A DNA stretch of 64,000 nucleotides from Okeania hirsuta (GTDB lineage: Bacteria > Cyanobacteriota > Cyanobacteriia > Cyanobacteriales > Microcoleaceae). The DNA lies in assembly GCF_003838195.1 (NCBI RefSeq), contig NZ_RCBY01000004.1:1-64000 (forward strand), read 5' to 3'. The notes beneath the pieces are model-generated. The model was not told the origin of the DNA, ran no database searches, and was given only the letters and a program-made list of their open reading frames with translations. Below are positions 56,110 to 64,000 of this stretch, piece after piece (positions within the stretch are counted from its first letter, which is position 1; the number at the start of each line of letters is the position of its first letter). The translations under genes and the position numbers were made by a program.

Positions 56110-56660
56110 GTAGCTTATACCGTCTGGAAAAAATATTCGGTAGTGCAGAGCGCAAAGTGTGGGAAAAGCAATTAAGTCTTTCCACTTCCAAGGAGCAACT
56201 GCTAATCCTGCCCTTTGTGCTGCTGTACTATCCTTTCTACTATGAACCCAAATCCAATTGAAGTAGGGGATACAGCGTTTCGCCACGCTCCGCGAACGCC
56301 AAGCTTACTGTTACCTCCATTTGTTGCCAGAACTTGCCAAATTTATTCTGTTGGCAATACCATCGACTAGTCTGCTGTATGATAATTCCATTTGTGCCTT
56401 CCAATTACTGTGTCTGGTCTTTACCAATGATGTGTTCTACCAATGGGGGTAGAACTCCTTCATACCCTCCTCAATCATCAGTATGCCATTGTTTAGAGTT
56501 AATTTTCCCTTCTGTGTTGACGATCAATTCCTCAATGAACTGCTCAGTATGTTTACCAACTCTAGCACTCAGCATTACAGCGGTTTTCCTGCACGGTAGA
56601 CCACAGTAGGGACGTTCCTTAAATCCCACATTCCGCACGACAAAATGTAGTATGTAAAAG
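56110..56660 (-). pseudogene. IS1-type transposase remnant, copy 2
   Basis: The minus strand reads VVRNVGFKERPYCGLPCRKTAVMLSARVGKHTEQFIEELIV and KQWHTDD, then after a frame break GGYEGVLPPLVEHIIGKDQTQ, and finally YFNWIWVHSRKDSTAAQRAGLAVAPWKWKDLIAFPTLC. It is better preserved than the copy at 51411, but broken by stops and indels (near 56280-56470). The plus-strand edge ggtagtgcagagcgcaaagt is shared by both copies. Confidence 0.82.
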
Positions 56661-57033
56661 TTAGAAAACTTGAGTAAGTATTGATATAGCAATGTGCGCT
56701 GGCATATTTACAAATTACAGGAGGTGTCCAATAGCTAAAAGTCTTATATGATTCCTACGGAATGCTTGCGCAAACAGATTTTTATTCCCCTCCTGGGAGG
56801 GGGAGGGGCGAGGGGTGGGTTGCCTGTTGCCTGTTGCCTTTTGCCTGCGCGCAGCGCTATAGTGCTCAAAAAGACTTGCTCACTGCTGCTGAGTATAAAT
56901 TCAACTATAACTGTGCCAAAATATGAGGTTATATCATGTCCGGTTGAATACTTATAAATAAACGACGGAGGAGTCAGGAGGACCGAGTCAGGAGGGAAGA
57001 AAGAAGAAGCAAGAAGGAATAAGAAAAAAGAAA
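56661..57033. repeat. Intergenic region with G-rich repeat and half a family-A MITE
   Basis: 56795-56819 is the G-run repeat gggagggggaggggcgaggg, also at 36628 and 59972. 56932 begins a family-A left end (atatcatgtccggttgaata) followed by 'ggaggagtcagg' repeats, but no right end; it abuts the methyltransferase fragment. Confidence 0.6.
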
Positions 57034-57492
57034 GATGTTTATGAAACTTTTGAGGGGCAATTTTTATGTTTGGAAGCTGTTCCTGCTACAACAAGTGCAA
57101 AGGAAGAAAGTAAAATAATTTCTGAGGTGGAAAATATTAGTGATGGAGCTGTTAAATTTAATCATCTTTTTAATCAATTAATTAACAAATGGCAACAAAA
57201 ATTTGATGAAATAACTAAAAAACATCAAAAAGTAGTAGTTTGGGGTGCTGGTTCAAAAGGTGTAACTTTTTTAAATTTATTGAAAGAATATAATGATATT
57301 GAATATGTTGTAGACCTAAATTCTCGCAAACAAGGAATGTATATTGCTGGAGCTGCTCAAAAGATTGTTTCTCCAGAATTTTTAAAAGATTATCAACCAG
57401 AAATAATTATTATTATGAATCCTATATACGAGCAAGAAATTAGACAGCTTACTTATCATTTAGGTTTAAAGTCAGAATTTATTTTAGTTTAG
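57034..57492 (+). pseudogene. C-terminal fragment of a C-methyltransferase-like protein
   Basis: The open frame reads DVYETFEGQFLCLEAVPATTS, then a helical linker and VVVWGAGSKGVTFLNLL (~Rossmann), IEYVVDLNSRKQGMYIAGAAQKIVSPEFLKDYQPEIIIIMNP. This is the C-terminal domain of SAM-dependent C-methyltransferases that act on sugars. The catalytic N-terminal SAM domain is missing; a MITE left arm sits where it should be. No proper start codon supports independent expression, although TTG 57070 exists. Best read as a truncated gene. Confidence 0.75.
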
Positions 57493-57668
57493 ATTAAAAT
57501 TGGGCGTTGCATCATCATAGGATGATTTTGATATGTGTCAAAAAATTTGTTTTGATCTATCAACATTTTCAGATAGGTGCAAATGTGATTATCATCCCGC
57601 AATTATGCAACGTCTCTTCTCCCCTCTCTCCTAGATAACCAAACGCCTTCTTCCTTCTGCTATATCTT

Positions 57669-59462
57669 CTAAATTTGCCATAATCTCACTGTTCCATCCT
57701 CACTCCCAGTCGCAATCATTTTACTGTCTGGACTAAAAGCAATATCATTCACAGCATCTGTATGTCCAGCCAATACCTTAATTTCTGTAGCTGATTTTGT
57801 ATCCCATAATTTGACAATACCATCCCTATCTCCAGCAGCCAAAAATCGACTATCGGGACTTATTGCAACACTCTCTACTGAGTTGTCATATCCTTCTAAA
57901 ATTGTAACTTCATCCTGAGATACCATATTCCATAAATGCACTTGCTCGCAACTGCTAAAGCTTAGAAACTGACCATCGTTACTGAACGCAACATTACTTA
58001 TGCAATTAACGCGACTCTCCAAAATATTGATTTCTGTCTCAGAAGCAATATCCCATAACCTCACAGTACCATCATCGCTACCAGAGACCATAAACTTACC
58101 GTCAGAACTAAACACAACACTTTGAATATAGTCTGTATGTCCCAAAAAACTTTTGACTACTTGCTTTGATGCAATTTCCCATAAATTTAGATGATGTTCT
58201 GAATTAATAAACGCTACTAATTTTAGGTCTGGACTGATAGCAATAATTTTCGGGCAACTATTTCGCGGTATCTGAATATAAGTTTTTGATTGATTTTTCC
58301 ACAAGCATATCTGATTAAAGTTGCCATCAGAAATCAGACTACTGCCAAAAGCAAAACAATAATCATCTGAGTTATTAGATGTAACTGTTTGCACCCACTC
58401 CATATCTGAGACTATTGTTTCGATCTTTTCTCCAGAAAGGATATTCCATAATTGGATTTGATTACGACTGACAATAGCTAGAAATTTTCCATCAGAACTA
58501 AAAGCCACTTTTTTGATGAAAAAATTTGTTTGAGTTTCCAGCACTGTCATCGTTTTTCCCGATGGAATTTCTAAAATATTTACTCGATCGTAACTGCTAG
58601 CAGCCAAAAATTCACTATTAGGACTAAAGGCAATACTACCAATGTAATTAGGATGACCGGGTAATGTGACTATGTTTCTTTGCGATGCCAACTCCCAGAT
58701 TTGATTATCAGCAGCTAGGAGGCGACTGTCAGAGCTAATAGCAGCATTGTTATGCCATGAGTCAAGAAATTTTGACTCGGTTCCTGCTACCATATCCCAT
58801 ATATGTAAACCATTACTCCCGCAAACAATTAATCTGCCGTCTGGACTAGAAAATACAAAATTAGAGGGAAAGTCTGTTTCCCCTGCCATCGTTTTTACTT
58901 GAGTTGCAGATGTTATTTCCCAGACTATAAGATCACCTATATCTATAAATGTAGCTGCTAGAAATTTACCATGGGAGGCGATCGCTACACTCACTACTTC
59001 TAACTCTTCTTCAGAATAAGATAATTGTATCGCTGGAGTCTCTGTTGTCGATGCTAAATTCCAAAACCTGACAGTACCTTTATTATCTCCACAGGCAAGA
59101 AACTGACCTTGAGAACTAATGGCAATACAAGTTATTGTTATATCATCATCAGTTTGTATTTGCAGTTGTCGCAAAAGTTGCCTTTGCCGTAAATCCCAAA
59201 TATAAATTTTTTGACCCCAACCTAATGCTAGTGTTGTACCATCGTGACTTATTGTGCCACATTTTGCCGGGGAGTCGATATCCCACAGTCGTTGCCAATT
59301 ATTAATATCGTATAAGCTAGTACCACCACTGGCGCAGATTACTAATAAATCGTTATTCAGGAATTTGATTTTGTAGATATGTCCCAAGGCTATTCGTTGA
59401 GTAATTCCTGCTTCTTTTAAGCTAGGTAAAACTACTTGCAATTGATTGGAGTGAGTGTACAT
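57669..59462 (-). CDS. WD40-repeat protein
   Basis: 597 aa made almost wholly of WD40 repeats, about thirteen to fourteen, probably two propellers. Clear blades include GNKG-type GDNKGTVRFWNLAS (~121), SGSDDGTVRLWDIAS (~458), AGDRDGIVKLWDTKS (~540) and the last GSEDGTVRLWQI. There is no kinase, NB-ARC or effector domain and no signal peptide. It probably serves as a scaffold; partner unknown. ATG 59462 has no strong ribosome site. A family-G repeat starts 132 bp upstream in the same orientation as at two other genes. Confidence 0.93.
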   Translation of the reverse strand: MYTHSNQLQVVLPSLKEAGITQRIALGHIYKIKFLNNDLLVICASGGTSLYDINNWQRLWDIDSPAKCGTISHDGTTLALGWGQKIYIWDLRQRQLLRQLQIQTDDDITITCIAISSQGQFLACGDNKGTVRFWNLASTTETPAIQLSYSEEELEVVSVAIASHGKFLAATFIDIGDLIVWEITSATQVKTMAGETDFPSNFVFSSPDGRLIVCGSNGLHIWDMVAGTESKFLDSWHNNAAISSDSRLLAADNQIWELASQRNIVTLPGHPNYIGSIAFSPNSEFLAASSYDRVNILEIPSGKTMTVLETQTNFFIKKVAFSSDGKFLAIVSRNQIQLWNILSGEKIETIVSDMEWVQTVTSNNSDDYCFAFGSSLISDGNFNQICLWKNQSKTYIQIPRNSCPKIIAISPDLKLVAFINSEHHLNLWEIASKQVVKSFLGHTDYIQSVVFSSDGKFMVSGSDDGTVRLWDIASETEINILESRVNCISNVAFSNDGQFLSFSSCEQVHLWNMVSQDEVTILEGYDNSVESVAISPDSRFLAAGDRDGIVKLWDTKSATEIKVLAGHTDAVNDIAFSPDSKMIATGSEDGTVRLWQI

Positions 59463-60007
59463 TTTCAGCAGCCAAATATAGGGGGATATAACAGAAATAT
59501 TATCTCAATTTTCAATTTAACAAAGTGTTGGGCCACTCAAGAGTTTTATAGGGCAAGGCAACAGGCAACAGTGGGAAGAGTATTTCTCTGTCTTACCGAA
59601 AAATTGTGGTATAAAGCCTCCCCTTTTAAGGGGATAAAAAGCGGTCGTTAGCGGAGCTTCCCGTAGGGTGGGATGGATGGGTTTCCTAACCATATCCAAT
59701 CGACCAAGAGAAGAAAAAATTTCATGATTAGTCAATCCTATCCGTTTTAAAGGAGAGGTAATTCTAAATTCTTAATTCTTGAAGGTTCATCATTAATCTA
59801 TGTCCTAACCAACTGGTTCCTTGCTATATACTCAAATTATTTGAATTTTCAAAAAAAAATTTCTTGAGTTGGTAATAAGTATTTATTTATCAAAATAATT
59901 GGGTCGCGCAACCCCACCTTTTAAGGCGAAATATTTTTGGAGCGAAGCTCAAATTCCCTACTTCCCCTCCTGGGAGGGGGAGGGGCGAGGGGTGGGTTAA
60001 CTATAGA
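59463..60007. repeat. Intergenic region with family-G, family-I and G-run repeats
   Basis: 59594-59759: uninterrupted family-G copy (taccgaaaaattg ... cctccccttttaaggggata ... ccatatccaatcgaccaaga ... ttttaaaggagagg). 59899-59955: family-I. 59972-59996: G-run repeat. No gene is seen. Confidence 0.75.
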
Positions 60008-60743
60008 GCAATATTTTTGTTGATTCCAACTTCGGTCTTTCGGTAGTGCGAAAACTATAACGTCTTAGTTTTTGGTTTGAGACAGACTCAGAATATAGTG
60101 CAATATTTTTGTTGATTCCAACTTCTGTCTTTCCTTGTCCGTAAAACTACAACGTCTTAGTTTTTGGTTTGAAACAGACTCAGAATATAAGGCAATATTT
60201 TTGTTGATTCCAACTTCGGTCTTTCGGTAGTACGAAAACTATAACGTCTTAGTTTTTGGTTTGAAACAGACTCAGAATATAAGGCAATATTTTTGTTGAT
60301 TCCAACTTCGGTCTTTCGGTAGTACGAAAACTATAACGTCTTAGTTTTTGGTTTGAAACAGACTCAGAATATAAGGCAATATTTTTGTTGATTCCAACTT
60401 CGGTCTTTCGGTAGTACGAAAACTATAACGTCTTAGTTTTTGGTTTGAAACAGACTCAGAATATAAGGCAATATTTTTGTTGATTCCAACTTCGGTCTTT
60501 CGGTAGTACGAAAACTATAACGTCTTAGTTTTTGGTTTGAAACAGACTCAGAATATAAGGCAATATTTTTGTTGATTCCAACTTCGGTCTTTCGGTAGTA
60601 CGAAAACTATAACGTCTTAGTTTTTGGTTTGAAACAGACTCAGAATATAAGGCAATATTTTTGTTGATTCCAACTTCGGTCTTTCCTAGTGCAAAAACTA
60701 CAACGTTTTAGTTTTTGGTTTGAGACCAACTCAGAATATAGCG
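60008..60743. repeat. Tandem array, eight copies of a 92-bp unit
   Basis: Units start at 60008, 60100, 60192, 60284, 60376, 60468, 60560 and 60652, each with gcaatatttttgttgattcc. The four or five central copies look identical; the first, second and last carry substitutions. Each central unit has a hairpin tttcg-gtagta-cgaaa. 92 is not a multiple of three and stops are frequent, so it is not coding. A further partial unit is at ~60776-60805. Confidence 0.96.
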
Positions 60744-60871
60744 ATCGCCCGACTCTATTTTGATTGGCTTTTCATTATAACTACAACGTCTTAGTTTTTA
60801 GATTTTGGATAAAGTCAGAAGGTACTGAGTCCTAACTTTTAACTTCTCAACTAGAAAGGCCAGCACAAAAC

Positions 60872-61510
60872 CTACAATGTGGAAAAATCTATTTTTTCTT
60901 CTGTAGAAGCAGCGGTTAATGTGATTTGTTTAACTTCTTTAAGTAGTTTTTCTGTATCTTCAAGTAAGGCAGAAAATTCTCGATTTACTGCCAGAATTTT
61001 CCGAATATTAAACTGTACTTCTCCCGGAAAGTTTTGCAAAACATTGATAGGTGTAAAATCTTGAGATTTCGCAGTTTTAATTAAAGCCTCTCTCAGAGCG
61101 ATCGCTCCATTATTTCTACCTTGAGTTTGAATCATTTCTCCTAAATATTGGAGTAATTTTTCTCCCATAGGGGAATACAAACCTTGAGCAAGTTGCATGG
61201 GATTAATATTCAGATTAAATTGGAGTACATTTCTCAGTTTTTGCTGATTTTCTGCATCTATCAATAGGAAATATAACTTTAAATCATCTTCAACTTTACC
61301 TGTTTCAGCATAAGTTTCTAAAGCAGTGAGAGATACAGAAATTTTCAGCAAACCGTAATTAAAATGAATCTGTTCTGCTGCTTTAGCTGAGAAATTTACT
61401 AGCACAAGTGATGTGGTTACTAAGACGAGGGACAGTAACCATAAAAACATCCTTTTTTTAGTTTTTCTCTGACGTTTGATGGAAAAATCAGGCTTAATTT
61501 TGCTACTCAT
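60872..61510 (-). CDS. DUF1400-domain exported protein
   Basis: 212 aa. An N-terminal basic stretch and hydrophobic segment (MFLWLLSLVLVTTSLVLVNFSAKAAEQ) form a signal peptide or anchor. IHFNYGLLKISVSLTALETYAETGKVEDDLKLYFLLI then matches DUF1400, which in cyanobacteria usually forms the N-terminal domain of a larger alpha/beta hydrolase. Here the protein ends after the DUF1400 part, and a separate hydrolase-containing gene lies ~1.1 kb upstream on the same strand. It may be a split or truncated member. A family-G repeat begins 2 bp before the start codon, without a ribosome site. Confidence 0.82.
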   Translation of the reverse strand: MSSKIKPDFSIKRQRKTKKRMFLWLLSLVLVTTSLVLVNFSAKAAEQIHFNYGLLKISVSLTALETYAETGKVEDDLKLYFLLIDAENQQKLRNVLQFNLNINPMQLAQGLYSPMGEKLLQYLGEMIQTQGRNNGAIALREALIKTAKSQDFTPINVLQNFPGEVQFNIRKILAVNREFSALLEDTEKLLKEVKQITLTAASTEEKIDFSTL

Positions 61511-61511
61511 T

Positions 61512-62105
61512 TACCGAATAATTAAGGTTTAAAACCTCCCCTTTTAAGCTATCCCTGATAAGGAACTTCTGAAAACCTTGTGGGGAGCAGGGGAGTAAGG
61601 AGCAGGGGAGAAGGGAGAAAGAGTATAGATAGGTAAGCAAAACTACTTAGGGTTTGCTGAATAAAGTATAAGTGGTAGGGGTAGGAGTCAGAATTCAGAA
61701 TTCAGAATTCAGAATTCTGAATTCTGAATTCAGGAATTAGGGGAATTAATTAGGAGGTAGTCAGAAAAATTGTCCCTTGATTTTTCTGCCATAATCATCC
61801 CAAAATACTATCTTTTTGAGCTTTTTAGACTGAAAAGCTTGCACTTTTTTCGACAAAAAAATGCTAAAATCAATATCCGTAAATGCTTTGATATTTAATC
61901 AGCAAGCCCTACTTAAGTTATCAAAAAAATGTATTTTTCAATGCACTTTTTATCCGCAAAAATCCTCTCAAATGCCAATACATAACTTGTCTATTTTATC
62001 AAATTTTATGTTAAGAAAGGTGTTTATAAAGCATAGCCTTTTAAGGGGATAAAAAGCGGTTGAGGGATGGCTAGGTGCCATATCCAGTCAACTAAGAGAA
62101 AAGAG
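61512..62105. repeat. Family-G repeat split by a 488-bp insertion with 9-bp target duplication
   Basis: The left part is 61512-61548 and the right part 62037-62105. ccttttaag flanks the insertion on both sides (61540-61548 and 62037-62045). Joining them recreates the uninterrupted cctccccttttaaggggata seen at 59616. Confidence 0.88.
61549..62036. mobile_element. Non-autonomous 488-bp insertion carrying a family-B element
   Basis: Weak inverted ends ctatccctg / aaagcatag. Contains a family-B unit (acttagggtttgctgaataa at 61645 to cagcaagccctacttaag, ~61916) and 'gaattcagaattcaga' repeats. No transposase gene, so mobilised in trans if at all. Confidence 0.7.
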
Positions 62106-62594
62106 AATATTCCATATTTCAAGCCTCCTTATTACAGAGGTACTGATAAGGTAAGCATTCAGATATTATACCATTTTGAAAAAATAATTTTACATATAGT
62201 AAGCAATATTAAAGTAATTTATAGAAAATATCTATTGGACGAAAAAGATAAATTACTACATAAAAAATGGTATCAAACCTATCCCCATACGACTCCTGAC
62301 TCCTGTCTCCTGACTCCTAAGCAGTAACCTAAATATTTGTAGCAAAGATTTATAAAACTGATATTAGCTGTCAGCTATCAGCAACAAGATTCTCTCCTTA
62401 AGAACAGTATTTAAATTAACAACTGACTTTAAGAGTAAGGAAAGCAACTTTTGTAGTAAGACAATTAATAAAGCTTTTATCCTAAACTAAAAGCAATAGC
62501 TGATAGCTGATGGATGACTGTTGTTTGCGCAGCATTCCGGAGGAAATGCTTACCTGATAACTGATAACTGATAACTGATAACTGATAACTGAAA
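62106..62594. repeat. Intergenic region with family-F repeat copy 2
   Basis: 62365-62515 is family-F (atcagcaacaagattctctc ... agcaatagctgatagctga). It is followed by the small dispersed repeat gtttgcgcagcattccggag (62523) and five 'gataact' repeats. No gene is seen. Confidence 0.65.
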
Positions 62595-64000
62595 TTACTT
62601 TTTATGATTCACGCAATAATCTAGATTTTCTAACTGATAAGGAAACAACTTTTTGAACCATTTTTCATCAATGGGTTGAGATTTATCGCCATCAATAAAA
62701 GAGTTAAGTTTATTTTGCCATTCTGGGTCATTATTCGGAATAATCATCCCATAAAAATCACAGGTTAAAGGTTTTTCTGGAACTAACTTGTAATTATTAA
62801 TATCTAAATTTTGCCTGACTACTTCCCCGATAGATAAAATTCCATCATTAACAAAAGCCTGAATTTCTCCTTTAGCTAAAGATTTTACAGCTTGATTCAC
62901 CCCTGTATTACCTTCAAAATAAATTGCTTCAGTTTCAGGATATTTTGTTTGAATAAATTTTTCTGTAGTAGTATTTCTCAAGACACCTGTTTTAACTCCT
63001 GCTAAATTGCTATTAGGATTTATTTCTGTGTCTTTAGCAACTAGAAAATTCGTTCCTGTGACAAAGAAAGGATTAGAAAAAGCCACATTTATCACATCAT
63101 CTCTAATAGTATTTGGACCGCATTCTAAATGTACATTACCATTCTGAACTAACTGAAAACGATTTTCTAGATTCGATGGAATTTTTATTACTTTAACTCC
63201 AGTGGAAATTTTCAATTCTTGAGCAATTTTTTGAGCAAAAACATCAATTATATCTTCACAATAACCAGCCCATTCTCCGGTATTATTTACATAACCAAAA
63301 GGAGTAGCGTCTCTTCTAATTGCTACTTTCATTACTCCAGTTCTTTGAATTTCTTCTAAGATACTTTCTTGTCTTTTAGGAACTTGAGCAGTAACAGTTG
63401 GAGGTACGATCGGTTTTGGTGGAGAATTACCATAAGCAGTTTCTAATTGTTGTGCTTTTAAAGATTGAATTAAATTCAAACTTAGGGAATCTTTATTCAT
63501 AACTTTCCCATAAGAAGCAGTTAAATATGGTTCATATTCTGATTGATTATCTAGATATTTTTTAAAGAAAGCTACGCTCAAGTTCTTGAGATAATACTGT
63601 CCTACTTCTGGTGTTGGTCCCTGTAATATTTCAGGCAAACCAGGTATTAAAGTGCTGGTAGAAAAATGAGTTCCCGGAATCAAAAAAGCTAAATATTTAT
63701 CTGGGTTATCCATCCAAATAAAAGGATGAACATCTTCTTCTATTCCTGGGGTGAGAAGATCGTGACTACCTCCCATCATTAGAGTAGGAACAGAAATATT
63801 TCTCATTTCTTCAGGTCCGAAAACTACACTTGTTAGAGGAAAGTAAGCAAAAACTGCTTTGATACGAGGGTCTCTTAACTGATAGTTTGAAGGAGGTAAA
63901 TAATTGGCACGACATTGCAATAATACTGATATATTTAAACTCAAATTTTCCGGGTCACATTCTTGATTTAATCTGGGCAAATTAATATTTGCACCTCCTA
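62595..64000 (-). CDS. Alpha/beta hydrolase fused to a type-3 solute-binding protein domain (5' end beyond window)
   Basis: At least 467 codons; the frame is open to the window edge (GGANINLPRLNQ precedes the first internal start), so the N-terminus with the nucleophile serine is missing. Residues to ~200 are the C-terminal half of a DUF1400-type alpha/beta hydrolase: LLQCRANYLPP, DPRIKAVFAYFP, VPTLMMGGSHDLLTPG (acid residue) and GTHFSTS (catalytic histidine). After a Pro-rich linker the rest is an amino-acid-type periplasmic binding domain: GVMKVAIRRDATPFGYVNNTGEWAGYCEDIIDVFAQKIA, ECGPNTIRDDVINVAFSNPFFVTGTNFL and GVLRNTTTEKF. Fusion of an extracytoplasmic hydrolase with a ligand-binding domain is unusual. 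The binding domain may present the substrate or sense the product. Confidence 0.85.
   Translation of the reverse strand, partial: GGANINLPRLNQECDPENLSLNISVLLQCRANYLPPSNYQLRDPRIKAVFAYFPLTSVVFGPEEMRNISVPTLMMGGSHDLLTPGIEEDVHPFIWMDNPDKYLAFLIPGTHFSTSTLIPGLPEILQGPTPEVGQYYLKNLSVAFFKKYLDNQSEYEPYLTASYGKVMNKDSLSLNLIQSLKAQQLETAYGNSPPKPIVPPTVTAQVPKRQESILEEIQRTGVMKVAIRRDATPFGYVNNTGEWAGYCEDIIDVFAQKIAQELKISTGVKVIKIPSNLENRFQLVQNGNVHLECGPNTIRDDVINVAFSNPFFVTGTNFLVAKDTEINPNSNLAGVKTGVLRNTTTEKFIQTKYPETEAIYFEGNTGVNQAVKSLAKGEIQAFVNDGILSIGEVVRQNLDINNYKLVPEKPLTCDFYGMIIPNNDPEWQNKLNSFIDGDKSQPIDEKWFKKLFPYQLENLDYCVNHKK

Noticed and set aside
60008-60743. Possible CRISPR array
   Set aside because: Units abut at a constant 92 bp with no unique spacers; it is a plain tandem repeat. 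The 39-bp array at 25281 fails for the same reason.

Overview
The window looks like the chromosome of a filamentous, non-Prochlorococcus-type cyanobacterium. It carries a phycocyanobilin:ferredoxin oxidoreductase (pcyA), a KaiB-domain protein, PEP-CTERM surface proteins, a CHASE2 adenylate cyclase next to a DUF928 protein, and HIP1-type gcgatcgc octamers. It is AT-rich, with long non-coding gaps full of small mobile repeats and 'gactcctgactcc'-type microrepeats, as in large marine filamentous genera. The genus is an inference.

Region 1 (326-16605, all + strand) is the most interesting part and reads as a biosynthetic gene cluster. DAHP synthase and a chorismate-lyase-like enzyme would supply 4-hydroxybenzoate. 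An AMP-forming ligase and a free acyl carrier protein would activate it. A condensation-PCP-thioesterase protein without an adenylation domain would join and release it. A flavin halogenase (with WxWxIP motif) and a PobA-like hydroxylase would decorate it. Next come three exported cupin/Calx-beta proteins and a GDSL esterase with PEP-CTERM tails, then a YfcG-like glutathione transferase. Two of the cupin genes are a near-perfect 1,710-bp tandem duplication, and the middle gene is a hybrid made by unequal crossing-over.

Region 2 (17110-26846) holds a TauE/SafE permease, guanine deaminase, a DUF364 protein, an EEP nuclease/phosphatase, an FkbM methyltransferase, a Gfo/Idh/MocA oxidoreductase and a GT2 glycosyltransferase. 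An intact IS903-like element with 9-bp target duplication follows (27035-28129). Region 3 (28430-41610) holds the CHASE2 cyclase/DUF928 pair, a PilT-like ATPase next to a KaiB-domain protein, a thioredoxin-NHL protein, and a two-gene HEPN + KGGVGR-type ATPase unit that is a candidate conflict/defence system. Region 4 (42032-64000) holds sbcC, pcyA, a poly-proline membrane protein, dnaX, a WD40 protein, a DUF1400 protein and a hydrolase/solute-binding-protein fusion cut by the window end.

Between these genes lies a dense graveyard of mobile DNA. There is an IS1 element with 8-bp target duplication broken by a 151-bp MITE. There are two more IS1-type relics and relics of a protein kinase, a DevA-like ABC ATPase and a C-methyltransferase. 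At least six families of terminal-inverted-repeat elements are present, several nested, and three genes end inside element termini. Tandem arrays are present (4 x 39 bp and 8 x 92 bp), as is an unexplained set of four ~85-bp units near 48 kb. No tRNA, rRNA or CRISPR was recognised. All family assignments are from reading the sequence; no database search was run.
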